Shown: piece by piece, positions 21,935-58,509 of the stretch
Layout of the letters: each line of letters opens with the position of its first letter
Position numbering within the stretch: position 1 is the first letter of the stretch
Assembly (NCBI GenBank): GCA_039707465.1
Contig: CM077647.1
Coordinates: 119,042,610 to 119,106,609 of the forward strand
Length of the DNA: 64,000 nt
Direction: 5' to 3'
Origin: Rhabdophis nuchalis
Lineage: Eukaryota; Chordata; Lepidosauria; Squamata; Natricidae
Made by a program: the position numbers and the translations under genes
The notes under the pieces: generated by a model
Told to the model about the DNA's origin: nothing
Databases searched by the model: none
Seen by the model: only the letters and a program-made list of their open reading frames with translations

Positions 21935-23382
21935 CAATGTGCCCAACCCCATTTATTATCTTCCGATTTGACTGACAAAAAATTCAGTGTGGGGCTGGCT
22001 AGTAGCTCCCCACCCCTTTCTTCAGATGAAATCATGTGCTACAATGGGCTCCAAGATCTCCACAAATGCCTTGCTTGGGATTGTTCATCATGCCTATTAT
22101 TTTTTTGTAAGACCAAGTAAGACCTGGTCCTGCTGCTCTTTAAGATCCCAATCACCACAACTGTGTTGCTGGTTGGCTCAGTTCCCTAAGTCTGTGCTGA
22201 TGGCTTAGCAAGTTGGCCCCTATGTTTACAAGCAGAGATGTATCCGTTGGTTTTTCCTTCAGCAATCCCCCTTCTTGATCCCCCTGCCAAGCACTCACTG
22301 CAGGAAAAAAGGGGATTATGTAGAAAGGAAGATCTGAGCAGCTATGAACAGATGGCATGCCTGTACGCCTCTACAGATATCAAGGTTTCATTCACAGCTG
22401 CCTGGTTGGGCGGAGGGAGGGAGACATTGGGGCCAGAAGGCACTTGGAGGAGACAGAGGAGTTGCAGGCACAAGGGAAAAAAGGGGAGGAGGGGGCACAG
22501 AGATGACTCCAATAAGGAGTTCATTTGGCAGCGAGGTCAGACACATCTATCCACACATACATGGCTCAGACTCCCACACACCACTGACGTTCACGCATGC
22601 ACACACATATGTATATTACCCACACTAATGCCCAAATTTCCCCAAACCCACCCTCCTTGTCTGGGCCCTGTACTGTAATCCAAGTTGTTGGATCATAAAA
22701 GGATGACAGGCACAGATGGACATCAACCTAGAGCCCTGGGCACCCACCCCTCCAAGCTTTTGGCTTGGAAAATCCACAGGACTTAATTTAAAAAAAGAAC
22801 TGTACAAAGCCCTAAGGGCAAGAGGGTTGTTGAGTTGAGTCATGCCTTTCCACTGTACCTCTGTTCCCAAAGTGTTAGGGCAGAGAGACAGCAATAGTTC
22901 TGGTTATACCAAACTGGGTGGGAAATAAGGGATTCTAGGAACTGGAACCACATAGGACAAGCAGTATCCTCTCCACAGATTGACAAGAGTTACAGAACAA
23001 TGAAACTTCCTTCGCTGTCATTACATCCTTTGTAATTTCTGTGCCCCGGATTGCTTGGTTCACAGTGGTTGGTGGAAACAGAAAGAGGCCAATTTTTCTT
23101 AGGTAGTTTGCTGTGGCACTTCTTAACCTGCCTTGAGCAAGACAGCATCTTCAGTGGCTGGGGGGGAAACATTAATGCAGCTTGGCTGCGTTATTTCTTG
23201 CTCTGTTCATTCATCTCTTCTGTCAAAACATAAGGGCTTCAGTTCAGCTGAGCACTTGATGAGATGGAGAGAAAAGGAAGCCAGACAAGACTCAAAGGCA
23301 AATACTGATCTCCGTGGTTCTGGTGCCTTATCCTTCCCCACCCAAAGTATGCAATGAGGGTGAACTTTCTTCCTCCTCCTGG
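21935..23382 (-). other. FAM171A2: FAM171A2 3' UTR (inferred)
   Basis: Downstream of the TAG stop. The first minus-strand AATAAA I find is at 21957-21952, which would give a 3' UTR of about 1.4 kb. The true end is unverified. Contains CA-rich sequence near 22550-22620. Confidence 0.45.
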
Positions 23383-47718
<24,336 letters not shown>

Positions 47719-49890
47719 TTATGCATTTTTATTATTTTTTCTAATCATCCTTGGTAATTGTATTGCCAAATCCAATTGTGTTAGAGATATAGAAAACAAG
47801 CAAATAATATGGGACGATTAATTTCCATTCCACCTCTAAAACCTTTATATTCTACCTCCTTTCTATATACAGCACTTCATCTGTTTTTTAAGTTCCTTCC
47901 TAATTAGTTACTCAATAGCAATATAATACATCATCTGCTTCTCTAGTGTTTTGATAACAATATTTCTATTGTTTCTGGGACCAAATAGGATACATTTTCT
48001 CAGATAATAAAATCTCTCAGTTCCTTCATTGAAATTGCTTTTCTCCCCAGCATTTTGTGTCTGACATTTGTACATTTTAATTCTTTTGGAACATCACAAG
48101 AAGTTAGGTTTTGGTTTATACATTGTCAGTCTCATAAACAAGCAATTTATAGTTAAAATGGACTTCCTTCTAACTCCAATTCTGAGTACCATTTTTTAGA
48201 GCAGAGGTTTAAATTTAGTAAGTAAATTCCTGTGCAACCTCAAGATGGGGAAGAGTGTTCACAAAGCCAAAATGGACACTCAAGCCCAAACCAGTGGATT
48301 TTCTAAGACCTCTGTTGTAGTGGAATGTAGTCTGGATTACAGGAGGGGCTGCATTCCAGATCGCCAAGAGTACATTTAAAAACTTTGGTTGGGAGAAAGA
48401 GAGCTCAGAAAGTTCTACCCTCGCAGTTATCAGATTATATCTTGAATGATGCAAGTAGTTTTAGTTTGGCAAGATTTCCGTTCATAAGCAAGGAAAAGGA
48501 AAAGGAAAGTGCTCAGAGGTAATTTTACATCTCCTGGTTCTTGGAACCTCAGTTGTTAAACATGGAGCTCTTCTAGAAAGTGTTCCAATGATGTTCACTC
48601 ACTGTGCCATCTTTTTTTTTTTACTTTCTATTTCTGTTATTTTTAGGGTAATACTCTAAGTCAGTTACTTATGATTTGTTTTTGGTGTTTTAATGTACTT
48701 TGGATGTTTTAATTTTTTGCATATTTTACATATTATCTCAAGGGTCATCCGATGGAACCAAGATATAGATTGGCAAATAAATCAAACTTTGAATCTCTTG
48801 TAAAACACCCAGGATTTTACCCTGGAATAAGGGATAGGCAGGGTGTCTTGGCTGACTGCACTTCTTGAGACCTTGGCAAGCTCCAAGATGATCTTTATTA
48901 AGAACTGCAGTGCACAGCATGCACAGTACCAAGTAATAAGTTGTGTCAGCATTTCTGCTCTGAGAAGAATCCGTTCTGTACCCCCACCCCAAACACCTGG
49001 CGACATCCCACAGCTGAAATGCTTGTGCCAGCCCAACCTCCCCCATTTCTCAGGCTATGCTATGGCAACGGCCTCATTTGTCCTATAAAGTATTTCCCGC
49101 CCTAAGATACATTTAGATCTAGATAGCAACATAAGCATTTCTTTTTGTATACGCTACTGTAGATGTGAATAATCTCTTCTTTATTATTGGAATTTGTTGC
49201 CATGGGAACTGCATCCAAGAGCAAGGCCTAAGTCACATCTTTCAGCGAGCCCAGGAGTAACCATGGTGTAGAACAATAGTTTCCTTAGCCATAACTGCGT
49301 GTTTTTGTTTACTCTTTCACAGTTTTAAATTATTTTGTGGTCACAATGGGTATATGAGAGAAAGAGGTAGACACACACACCCTTCTCCAATATATAGTTA
49401 CAAAGAAAAAAGAAGTCTTTCCAGAATGTTCAATGCTGTAATTTCCCCAAGATTTTAAGATTACCCACTATATCTGGCTCATAAAATCCAGGCAGCGCCT
49501 AGATGGCAGCAGAAGATTATCATTTTCCTCTACTCTTTGCTTCCACCTAGCATCTTCTGTAGTTTTGCATCCTGGATACAGTAATTCTGCAAACCTGTGA
49601 ATAAAGAAATGCTGAAACCTTTCTACATGAGCCCCTAGAATGGAATCTTTTAAGATTCGTTAATCAGTCCTTACCGGTGTAAGATTTCCTTCCCTTCCAG
49701 CAAGTCTTAAAGTAAAATAAAGCCATGCTTAAAATACTACGCTCAGGGAAAAGGAAAGACAAGAAGAGAGAGAAAACCCCAAGGGGAAGAGACTGTTGGA
49801 CCATTCCTGTCTATCTTCCCTCTAAGATGTGCATTTGATCATATGTGTGTATACTCTACATCAAACTCATGCACACAAAATTAAGTATAA

Positions 49891-49914
49891 TACTACTACT
49901 ACTACTACTACTAC

Positions 49915-49949
<35 letters not shown>
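49891..49949 (+). repeat. (TAC)n(TAA)n compound microsatellite
   Basis: About nine TAC units followed by about ten TAA units. Confidence 0.95.
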
Positions 49950-49950
<1 letters not shown>

Positions 49951-50680
49951 AAAAAATTTGCCTGGGACATCAGGGAAGCAATCCTGATCTTGCAATAAGC
50001 CTACTCTGGATCATGCCAAACTATAGATATGCCAGGTGTGATTCCAGAGCCTTCCTCCCCCCTAAAAAAAAAGTTTAATTCGTATCTGCGGAGTTTGATC
50101 GTTATTAAATTTATGCTAATAGCATAAATTTATGCTATCTTATATATTCTTGTGTAAGGCTTTTTTTTTCTTTAAAAATGTTCATTACAATAGCAAAAAA
50201 AATCTGTTCATAAAATACTCATTGCAATATCAGTTATCAGTGACTAGTGAGTTTGTATTACAATCTGCAAGTATGTATATGTAGACTATACAATTCCAAT
50301 GAAAAATTAAAAAAGAGAGACAGCTTAGAACATACCATGGATGTACAGGGAATAGTTCATATATGAGCATTTAGATAAAAATGCATTGCTTGGCAAGATA
50401 GGTTTAGCAAACAATTCATCCCAAATCAACCCGATCTCTTTTTTATTGACAGCAACAAGTTCAGCACTGAAGGAATGTGATGGTTCTGACATTTAACAGA
50501 CTCCCATGATATCCTAGTAGAGAAGTTGTCAAACTGTTGACAGGACTCTGCTAATGTTAGATAGATGCTGAGGTGGTGAAACAACTTTACATCAATGGCG
50601 CCACATCCAGTCAGAAAGAGGCACCAATTGACATATCATAGAACTCTGTTCTAGGCTTAGTTCTGCTCAACATTTATGTA

Positions 50681-50905
50681 ATCAATCAATCAATCAATCA
50701 ATCATTTAATACTTATAAACCGCACCCTCTCCCCATGGGGACTCGGGGCGGTGCACAGGTAGAATAAAAACAATAAAAAACATACAAACATCAATAAATA
50801 TACAAACAATTAAAAGCAAATTAAACACAGCCTGTGCTAAAATCCCATTTAACTAACTAAACTAAAATTTACCCAATAAAAACCTAGACAGGGGGACTAT
50901 CCCAG
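50681..50905 (-). mobile_element. CR1/L3-type LINE 3' UTR fragment
   Basis: Reverse-oriented 3' end with an ATCA repeat tail (50681-50704), then GGGGACTCGGGGCGGTGCAC, as in the copy at 7.8 kb. Truncated before the coding part, at the GGGGGACTATCCCAG block. Confidence 0.9.
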
Positions 50906-51113
50906 TAAATAATTTGAATGGTGGTGGTAGTTGGAAAATATTAATTCTGCAGAAGACCCAATGACAGTGGGGATAACAAACCTCCCAGAGGACCTTAACA
51001 AAGTGGTACAATGAGCAGAAACCAGGAAGCTGAGAAATGCAGTGACTTTCAATAGGATTGTAAATAAGGTTTGTGTGTGTGTGTGTGTGTGTGTGTTTGT
51101 GTGTGTACACATA

Positions 51114-51332
51114 CACCGTTTCCCTGAAAATAATACCTCCCTGGATAATAAGCCCAATTGGGCTTTTGAGCGCATGTGCTAAAATAAGCCATTCCTGAAA
51201 ATATTGCAACAAAGCAGCAGTCATGAGGTGACCACGCTCACCGCTTCCTGCACCTCAAAAATAAGACCTCCCCTTTCGGGGGGGGGTTAGCAAAAGAAAA
51301 TAAGACCCTGTCTTATTTTCGGGGAAACATGG
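51114..51332. mobile_element. TA-target MITE (GTTTCCCCGAAAATAAGAC family)
   Basis: Left end CACCGTTTCCCTGAAAATAA and right end TTATTTTCGGGGAAACATGG are inverted repeats, bounded by TA. It directly adjoins Penelope-like sequence on its right. Confidence 0.75.
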
Positions 51333-51339
51333 TATGTAT

Positions 51340-51915
51340 GTGTGTGTGTGTATTTGTTTTTGTACATTTCGTAGCACAAGCAAGAAACCAAAGGCACCAG
51401 CCTGGTGATGACGAGTGTGATCTCGTCGAAACGTTGCCAAAATACTTTTAATTTTACACGGGAAAAGACCCAAACAAACCAAAACCTACATACATACATA
51501 TCTAACTTGCCATCTTCAGGCTTTGGTCTGTGGCTGCATAGATGCTGCCCTTCCTTAAATCTTGGGGTGTGTGTGTGTGTGGAATGCTGACTCTGTTGCT
51601 GTGAGTGGGTTGACTGGCTGTGCAGCTGCATCATGATTGGTAGATTGATGCTGATTGGTCCTATCTGTGTGTTTCTCCTTATTTTGTATTTCAACAGCTT
51701 GGGTGGTGGGTGGGGCTTGTCTGATGGCTAGTGCTGGTTTCCAGATGTCTGGTAGGCGGGAGGTATCATCACATTTGTTCATATTGTGAGGTTGTTTCTC
51801 TATTTCGATGGCTTCTCTGATTATTCTCCTGTTGAGCTGTTCAGCCTTGGAAATCATTTTGGTTCCTTCAAATTCAATATCATGTCCTGTAGCTTTGAAG
51901 TGTTGGTAGAGGGAT
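51340..51915 (-). mobile_element. Penelope-like retroelement, C-terminal fragment
   Basis: The minus-strand frame contains RRIIREAIEIEKQPHNMN and LPDIWKPAL, preceded by FEGTKMISKAEQ. This is the signature of the Penelope-like element C-terminus after the GIY-YIG domain (REAIEI.K.P...LP..W.P.L). Downstream come TG/CA simple repeats and a hammerhead-like motif at 51402-51432. The reverse transcriptase domain is absent. Confidence 0.75.
51402..51432 (+). other. Hammerhead-like ribozyme motif
   Basis: Core-like CTGGTGA (51402-51408), then a perfect 6-bp stem (GACGAG at 51410-51415, CTCGTC at 51422-51427) with a TGTGAT loop, then GAAAC (51428-51432). This is the layout of Penelope-associated hammerheads, with A6 of the CUGANGA core replaced by G. 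It lies on the strand opposite to the Penelope frame, which weakens the case. Confidence 0.4.
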
Positions 51916-52429
51916 GAGGTTTTAAGTTGTTTTTTTTACTGCATTTTTATGTTCTGCAATGCGTACACACACACACACATACACACACGATGGAGGAAGG
52001 AAAACTGGGTAGCAGTAGATGATGTCTTGATAGATCACAAGCTAAACAAGAACCAGCAGTTTGATATAGCTGTAAGCAAATAAATAAAAAACCCAAACCA
52101 AATTCAGCCCTAAACTGCATCTACAGAAATATAGCGTCAAGATCAAAAAAAATGTTGTTCCTTTCTACTCCACATTGGTTAATTACACTTAGTATATTAT
52201 ATCCAGTTATTACATGCGATTTTAGGAAACTGGAAGGAGAGTAACCAAGGATCATCGTTGGGGGGAATGGGTTGGGGCGGGGGATCTTATAGCAAATGGT
52301 TGAAGACATCCAAAATGTTTTACCAAAGAAAGAATTACAAGAAGACATAACTATGTTCAAATATCTAGAGGGCTTCCATGCAGATGGAAAGATCTCTCAG
52401 TATTGTTCCAGACAGAACAAAAGACAGAA

Positions 52430-52680
52430 CAAAAAATCAAAAAGTCTACATTATAAGGAAGTTTCCAACTGAACATTAGGAAGAACATTATTCAGTAACA
52501 CAATAAATTGTTTTGGGAGACGGTGAACACTTCTTTGTTGGAAATATTTAAGATAAGGCTGGATAGCCAGCTATTGAGAATGTTGTAGCGGTAGATTCCT
52601 GCAATGGGCAGAAGACTAAATTAGATTACCTTCAAGATCTCTTCCAACCTGTATGTATTATGCTCTTATGAAAAGAAAAA
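52430..52680 (+). mobile_element. Chicken-type CR1 LINE 3' fragment
   Basis: Blocks such as AACATTAGGAAGAACATTAT, GGCTGGATAGCCAGC and GATCTCTTCCAACCTGTATG follow the amniote CR1 3' end, with a tail of the ATTCTATGATTCTATG type, here decayed. Confidence 0.7.
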
Positions 52681-53006
52681 ATAAGAATTAAATATAGTGG
52701 TATAGAGCAGATAGCTTATTTTGAATCAAAATTAGATATTGAGAAATGGCTACAGAAAAAATGCAATGCTAACTATGAGATATAGTTAAGAAATGATAAT
52801 TTAGTGAAATATTAAAATTGGGCATTTATATAATTAATGACAGACCATAATTCTTACAATAATGTTAGATAAACATGCAATTAATCTTTATCACAATAAT
52901 TTTAAAAATCTTGTTTTAGGATTTTTTCTTATCCTTGTTTTAGGATAAGAAAAACTTAGAAACTATGGCTTTTGGTTAAATTTGAGCTTCAGGGTGCTTT
53001 TTAGAA

Positions 53007-53480
53007 TCTATATAAATAAATAAAAAATGTAAAATCGTTTGTGCAAAATCGTTAATCTCAGAAAGTACTGCATCAATCGCCACCAAATTTTCACACAATG
53101 TTACTAAGAAAGGGCGTAACAATCGTACGTACATTTTGTGTGGCTGGCACACGTGTGTCATATGCAAGCAGCACAAACGTAAAAGGTACACACTTCTCAG
53201 GTTTTCACCTCCCTGTAGCTCATCCCATCCAGCTGCTTCTTATGATGTATCACGCACACACCCCTCACATTTCTAATGGTCGTTTCTCAACAACCGAATA
53301 AGACTCTAATGTTCCCACACTGATTGGAACCTATTACGCCCAAAACTAGGCATGGGGGGTAGCACACTCCCATGTGGCCCATTTTTGGTCCCAGGACACT
53401 GTATGGAGCCTACTAGGCCCAAAACTGGGCATGGGGGGTAGCACACTCCCAGGGGGGCCATTTTTGGTCCCAGGAGGCTG
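53007..53480 (+). mobile_element. Possible Helitron 5' fragment
   Basis: Starts TCTATATAAATAAATAAAAA, then AAATCGTTTGTGCAAAATCG and CGCCACCAAATTTTCACACA, a composition like vertebrate Helitron 5' ends. No helicase coding or 3' CTRR hairpin was found. An internal 60-bp block (CCCAAAACTRGGCATGGGGG) is repeated at about 53340 and 53411. Confidence 0.3.
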
Positions 53481-53483
53481 CAT

Positions 53484-53976
53484 GGTAGGTATGTAGAGGG
53501 ATAGAGAGAGGGGGGGAGGGAAATACAGTAGGTAGGTAGGTAGGTGGATAGAGAGATAGGGAAAAATACAGTAGGTAGATAGATAGGTAGAGGGATAGAG
53601 AGAGAGATGGAAAAATACAGTAGGTAGGTAGGTAGGTAGGTAGGTAGGTAGGTAGGTAGGTAGGTAGAGGGATAGAGAGATAGGGAAAAATAAGTAAGTA
53701 GATAGGTAGGTAGAGGGACAGAGAGAGAGAGAGAGGGAGAAATACAGTAGGTAGGTAGGTAGGGAGGTAGAGGGATAGAGAGAGGGAGGGAAAATACATT
53801 AGGTAGGTAGGTAGAGGGATAGATAGAGGGAGGGAAAATACATTAGGTAGATAGGTAGAGGGAGAGAGGGAGAGAGGGAGAAATACAGTAGGTAGGTAGG
53901 TAGGTAGGTAGGTAGGTAGGTAGGTAGGTAGGTAGAGGGATAGATAGAGAGGGAGAAATACAGTACGTAGGTAGGT
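53484..53976 (+). repeat. (TAGG)n array with higher-order structure
   Basis: TAGG runs alternate with a spacer of the form AGAGGGATAGAGAGA...GGGAAAATACAG, repeated six or more times at intervals of about 55-110 bp. Confidence 0.9.
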
Positions 53977-54984
53977 TGGGGGTTATACGGTTGTTGTGTG
54001 TACGTGTTTGTGTGTGCAGGTGTACATCTACACACAGATTGGTCGGCCATTTAACCATACTGGGCCACAGCAACACATGGCTGGGTACAGTTAGTTATTA
54101 ATAAAAAGACCAAGTCAGTCCATGCAAATATGTTGCTCTACTCTCAAATCTTGATTACGGACAACTCCTAAAAATAGGGTTTACTCAGATACTTTCCTTC
54201 TTTAGCTGATTTTTTTCTACGTAGGAAAAATGATAGAAGAATCGAAGGAAAATATGAGGCTATATATAAGTAAGGAATAGAGGACAGATACTGCTGTGAC
54301 CTCTTTCATAAAGGAGATTTTGATAAATATAAAACTCATTTGAAAGCACCTCTATAAATTTTCCAAGAGAGTTGAACGTTGGTAGTGATTACCCAAAGAA
54401 TGAACACTGAATTTCTGTCCCTGAAACAAGTATTCTTGAACATTTTTATTTTTCCAAAAAATATTCAAAATCTTTTAAGTATCAACAGAATTAAAAAGGG
54501 GACTTTTACAATGGCAGTGATCCCTGACTTTCATATCCTTGGATCAAAAATAGCATTCTCTCTAATTTCAGTCATCAGCATCATATCCCACAAACGTCAT
54601 AATTCAGTTCACCCCCACCCCAGCATTCCTATTCTATTACCTCCCAAGCTGTTTCCCTTGCTTCCTGTCCAATGCTTCAAAGTGCAGCCTTGCTTCTTTT
54701 CACTCTTGCATCCCCACCCTAACTTCACTGCACTGCAGGCCATATATTATCTCCAAATTACACAATCACTTTTCTCTGCTTTAGAATTGTACTTTGGGCA
54801 GGCCTATCTGACAACCCTGAATCAGTTAACAGTTAAGGTTTTCCTCCAAAAGAAGATACTATGAAGATAGTAGAAACAGATTTCAACTTTGCTAATTAGC
54901 AGGATTTTATATCTTAACATTATGAATGAGTGGGACACATATCAAAATCTGCCAGGCAATAACAAGACTTGAAGTTGAAGGAGT

Positions 54985-55175
54985 CCTTGAGTTAAAACTA
55001 CAGTACTTGCTCAATAACTATTCAAGTTACAATAGTGCTGAATGAGGAGTTGATTGATCCTTGAAATCGAAGCCATCGCAGCATCCCGATGGTCACATTA
55101 TCGCAGTTTGGGCACTAGGCAGTTGGCTCACAATAAGAACAGTTGCCGTGTCTTATAGGTGAATGATCATTATTT
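54985..55175. mobile_element. TIR DNA transposon, copy 6 (partial)
   Basis: AGTCCTTGAGTTAAAACT at its left resembles the TIR of the family at 18.9 kb, followed by AAGTTACAATAGTGCTGAA and GCAGCATCCCGATGGTCACA. The right end is degraded. Confidence 0.5.
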
Positions 55176-55905
55176 GTGACCTTCCCTGTCCACTTCCCAC
55201 AAGCAGTCTAATGAGGAAGCCAGCAAGAAAGTTGAAGTTGCTCTAACCATTTTTTTTTGCCTGACCGTCTATGCTTTGTATATAGTCTGCCTGAAGCACC
55301 CACTTGTCTTTAATAGTGCCTACCCACAACTCCTGCTCATGCTTTACAGGACCTATCTGTGGCAACCATCCACCCAGCTGCCCACGCTCCTAGTACCTAT
55401 GGATGGCACCTGTCAACCCACACTCTGTATTGCCTGTCTGCGCTCTGCCTGTCCCCATTCCCTACCCACTGGGATGTCCACTAGCCAGCTTGCCTGAGAC
55501 GTCTGCTTCTTCCCATGTCAATTATGTGAGGTCCTTGATTAACAACCTGGACACTCATGGGACTGTCAAGATTGCCAGTGCTAAATGATATGTTCATGTG
55601 ACATTGCGCTTTTAAACTGTGTTAGTGATGATGGAAATTCCATAAAACTGCCTCACTTTCTTTTAAAATCAGGAGATTTTATTGAGGAATATATTGAACT
55701 CACATCAAAATGTTTCAAGCAATATAAGAACATCTCACCAAACACAATATGTCTTTAATGCATTACAACTGCTAACTGATAATCTGTTATTATTTTCAAT
55801 CTATATCACACACAATTTGCATCTGCATAACCAACCTGTCTTCCACTTTCTTTCATCCTCCTTTTTCCGATTTAAATCTTCCATTAATTTAGTCATTCTA
55901 TGAAT

Positions 55906-55934
55906 CTGACGAAGTCAGTTGCACCTTGTGAAAG
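55906..55934 (+). other. Hammerhead-like core, decayed stem
   Basis: CTGACGA (55906-55912), a 17-nt segment, then GAAAG (55930-55934). The two core boxes fit the hammerhead consensus CUGANGA...GAAA, but the intervening stem II is no longer complementary. Confidence 0.35.
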
Positions 55935-55994
55935 CTTATGCCTTTTAACATAATCTGTTACAGAGAAAGATTTTCCTTGAAATCAAATTCTATA

Positions 55995-58375
55995 AAATAA
56001 TAAAATGAAAAGTTTTAAACCCACAAGTGGCACTTGTTTTTCTGGACGCACATTTACATTGGGAATTTATGATACAACAAATTAAGAATATGAAATTAGG
56101 GGAGCAATTTGAGAGACTAATAAAAGTTATATACTCTACCCAAAGGGCAAATATATTAAACGGGGAAAGCACAGAGACCTTCAAAATAATAACAAAAGGA
56201 GTAAGACAGGCTTGTCCACTATCACCTCTGCTCTTTATTCTGAAGCTAAAAAGTTTGCTAATAAGAATTAGACAAAACTTGGAGATTTCAAGAGGAACTA
56301 AAATTAAAAGAGAGGTGTATAAAATTCAAGCCTTTGCAGATGATTTGATATTTATTATAGAAGATCCACTAGAAACAGGAAGTAGTTTAATTCAAGAATC
56401 AGAAAAATATGGAGATGTAGCAGGGTTAAAGATCAATAGAAAAAAGACTAAAATGATAATCAAAAATTTGATGAAAGAACAAAAAAAAAAAAGAATTAGA
56501 AAGGACAAAGAATGATAGGACTGCAAGTGACAAAGAAAGTTAAATATCGGAATATGGCTAACCGCAAAGTGCTCAACTATAAAAGAAAATAATTATACAC
56601 AATTAGTGCAACAAATTAAAAAAGATTTAGAATTATGGGGGAAGCTACAACTGTCATTATTAGGGAAAATAACAGGAATAAAAATGAATATACTACTGAG
56701 ACTTCTATACTTATTTCAAACAATTCCCATAATATTAGAGAAAAACTTCTTTACTAAACTGAACAAGATTATATTAAAATTTATATGGCAAGGAAAGAAA
56801 GCTAGGATAAAACTGAAAGTATTACAGGATAACAGAAGCAGAGGTAGTATGGGACTCCCAGACTGGGAGCTTTATTATAAAGCAGCAATGTTAATATGGA
56901 TCAGGGATTGGATTAATTTTAAAAATTAAAAGAATATTAACATTAGAGAGTCACGATTTACAAACGGGATGGCATTCCTTCTTATGGGAAAAGGGAAAAA
57001 AGATACAAACATATTTTCATAGACACTATATTAGAGACGCACTGATACAGGTCTGGAATAAAATTAGGGAAAAATACTATATGAAAATACCTATATGGCT
57101 TTCCATTATGGGAGCCATGATATATCCCAATGCATTAGATATATCTAAAATGGTTAGATACAGAGAAATTTTAGACATTCAGGGGAATTTGCAAACAAAT
57201 CAAGAATTAAAGGAGCAAAATAAATATATGGATTGGTGGCCATATCTTCAATTACAAATGAGGTATAAAAAAGATGTAAAAGAATATGGAATCTACACAG
57301 AATTACAACAAATAGATAAAAATTTAACAGGTCTGGAAGATAAATTTATAAGAAAAATGTACAAATATTTATTAGAAGTGACACTGGAAGAAGAAAAAAT
57401 AGTCAAAGGTTGCATGATAGCGTGGGCCAAAACTTTTGGACCTAACATAGATCTAGTGGATTGGGAAAGAATTTGGAATACAAATTATAAATTAACAAGA
57501 TCAGCAGCACATAAAGAAAACATGTACAAAATGTTTTATCGTTGGCATTTACCACCAATGTATCCGAACATCAATCCGACGTTGGAAATGCAAAAAAATG
57601 CAAGGGACTTTCTATCATATGTTGTGGACTTGCCTGGAAACTCAAAAGTATTGGATTAAAATTTGGAAATGGATACAACAAATTATAGAGGAACAAATAG
57701 AATATAAACCAGAACTTTTTCTGCTGGGAATAACCATGGGGAAATATAGAGAGTTATTTCTATAACTTTTCTATATATTAATATACTTGTTGACTACAGC
57801 CAGAATAAAGTTTGCCCAATGTTGGAAACAGAGTAATAGTCCCCCAAATGCATTAGTGATTCAGAAAATTCTAGATTGGGCAGAAATGGATAAATTAACA
57901 TTAAAATTAAAGGACAAAGAAGAGTCTGAATACTATGAAATTTGGGATAATTGGTATAAATCGTTGTGTAACAGAAATAAAGAAATAAATAATGAAAGGA
58001 TAACTGACAATAAATAATGAAAGGATAACTGACAATCATTGGCCATAGGGGGCGAACATGACAATTATGTTTGTAATCTTAAGCACTGATGCACAAAATG
58101 CTTGCCTGAATGACATGTTGTACAAAGCACAAAATGAATGTTTTTTATTTGTTTTTATGTTAAAAAATAAAAAGTTTTTACAAAAAAAAAAGAAATAAAG
58201 AAATAAAGTTAATCTAGGCAAGAAGCAATAGAGAAATGTATAGAACTGAAATGAATGTATATAAATATAGAAGCGATATAAGATCAATATATACAGGTAT
58301 GATGACACAACAATGTTAATGTGATGATTGAAAGTTGTTATTATAGATGGGAAAAACAATAAAACAATATATCTT
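55995..58375 (+). mobile_element. L1 LINE, 5'-truncated ORF2 and 3' end
   Basis: Reverse transcriptase motifs are visible: GVRQACPLSPLLF (normally RQGCPLSP) and IQAFADDLIFI (catalytic FADD). The L1 C-terminal domain follows (WIRDWINF, DWWPYLQLQMRYKKD, YKMFYRWHLPP, WAEMDKLTLKLK). It is broken into several frames by stops and frameshifts. The RT N-terminus and endonuclease are missing. A small retroposed insert interrupts it at 57990-58190. Confidence 0.93.
57990..58190 (+). mobile_element. Short poly(A)-tailed retroinsert inside the L1
   Basis: 201 bp flanked by an exact 17-nt duplication, AGAAATAAAGAAATAAA (57973-57989 and 58191-58207). It ends in 10 A after AAAAAGTTTTTAC. It contains a 25-bp tandem duplication (57990, 58015) and a 20-nt block identical to 61248-61267 in the CR1 element. 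Source transcript not identified. Confidence 0.75.
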
Positions 58376-58509
58376 TTAGTTGTTTGAAATCTTCAACATG
58401 CTATGCTTTAGCTGACCTTGATAGTTCATTAGAGCTGCATTGCTGCTTGTCACACCAACGACAGACATTTCTTGGTATGCAAGTATGCAAGGTATGCAAG
58501 TGTGAAGAC

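Larger units (their letters stand above)
17251..21950. other. Intergenic stretch
   Basis: AT-rich. It holds a hAT-type element (18651-18784) and a TIR element (18924-19306). A plus-strand AATAAA at about 18106 could end a transcript from the 17-kb CpG block. The remaining frames (e.g. 21173-21460) match nothing I know. Confidence 0.65.

Noticed and set aside
48738..49046. Candidate FAM171A2 signal-peptide exon
   Set aside because: No hydrophobic N-terminus with a phase-1 donor, no CpG-rich surroundings, and the frame reads through to nothing similar.
49891..53976. Short tandem repeats as a CRISPR array
   Set aside because: Vertebrate nuclear DNA with microsatellites; no unique spacers between conserved direct repeats.
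53413..54076. Tyr/Leu/Pro-rich frames up to 128 codons
   Set aside because: Translation of the TAGG/CTAC repeat array (YLPT units), not a gene.
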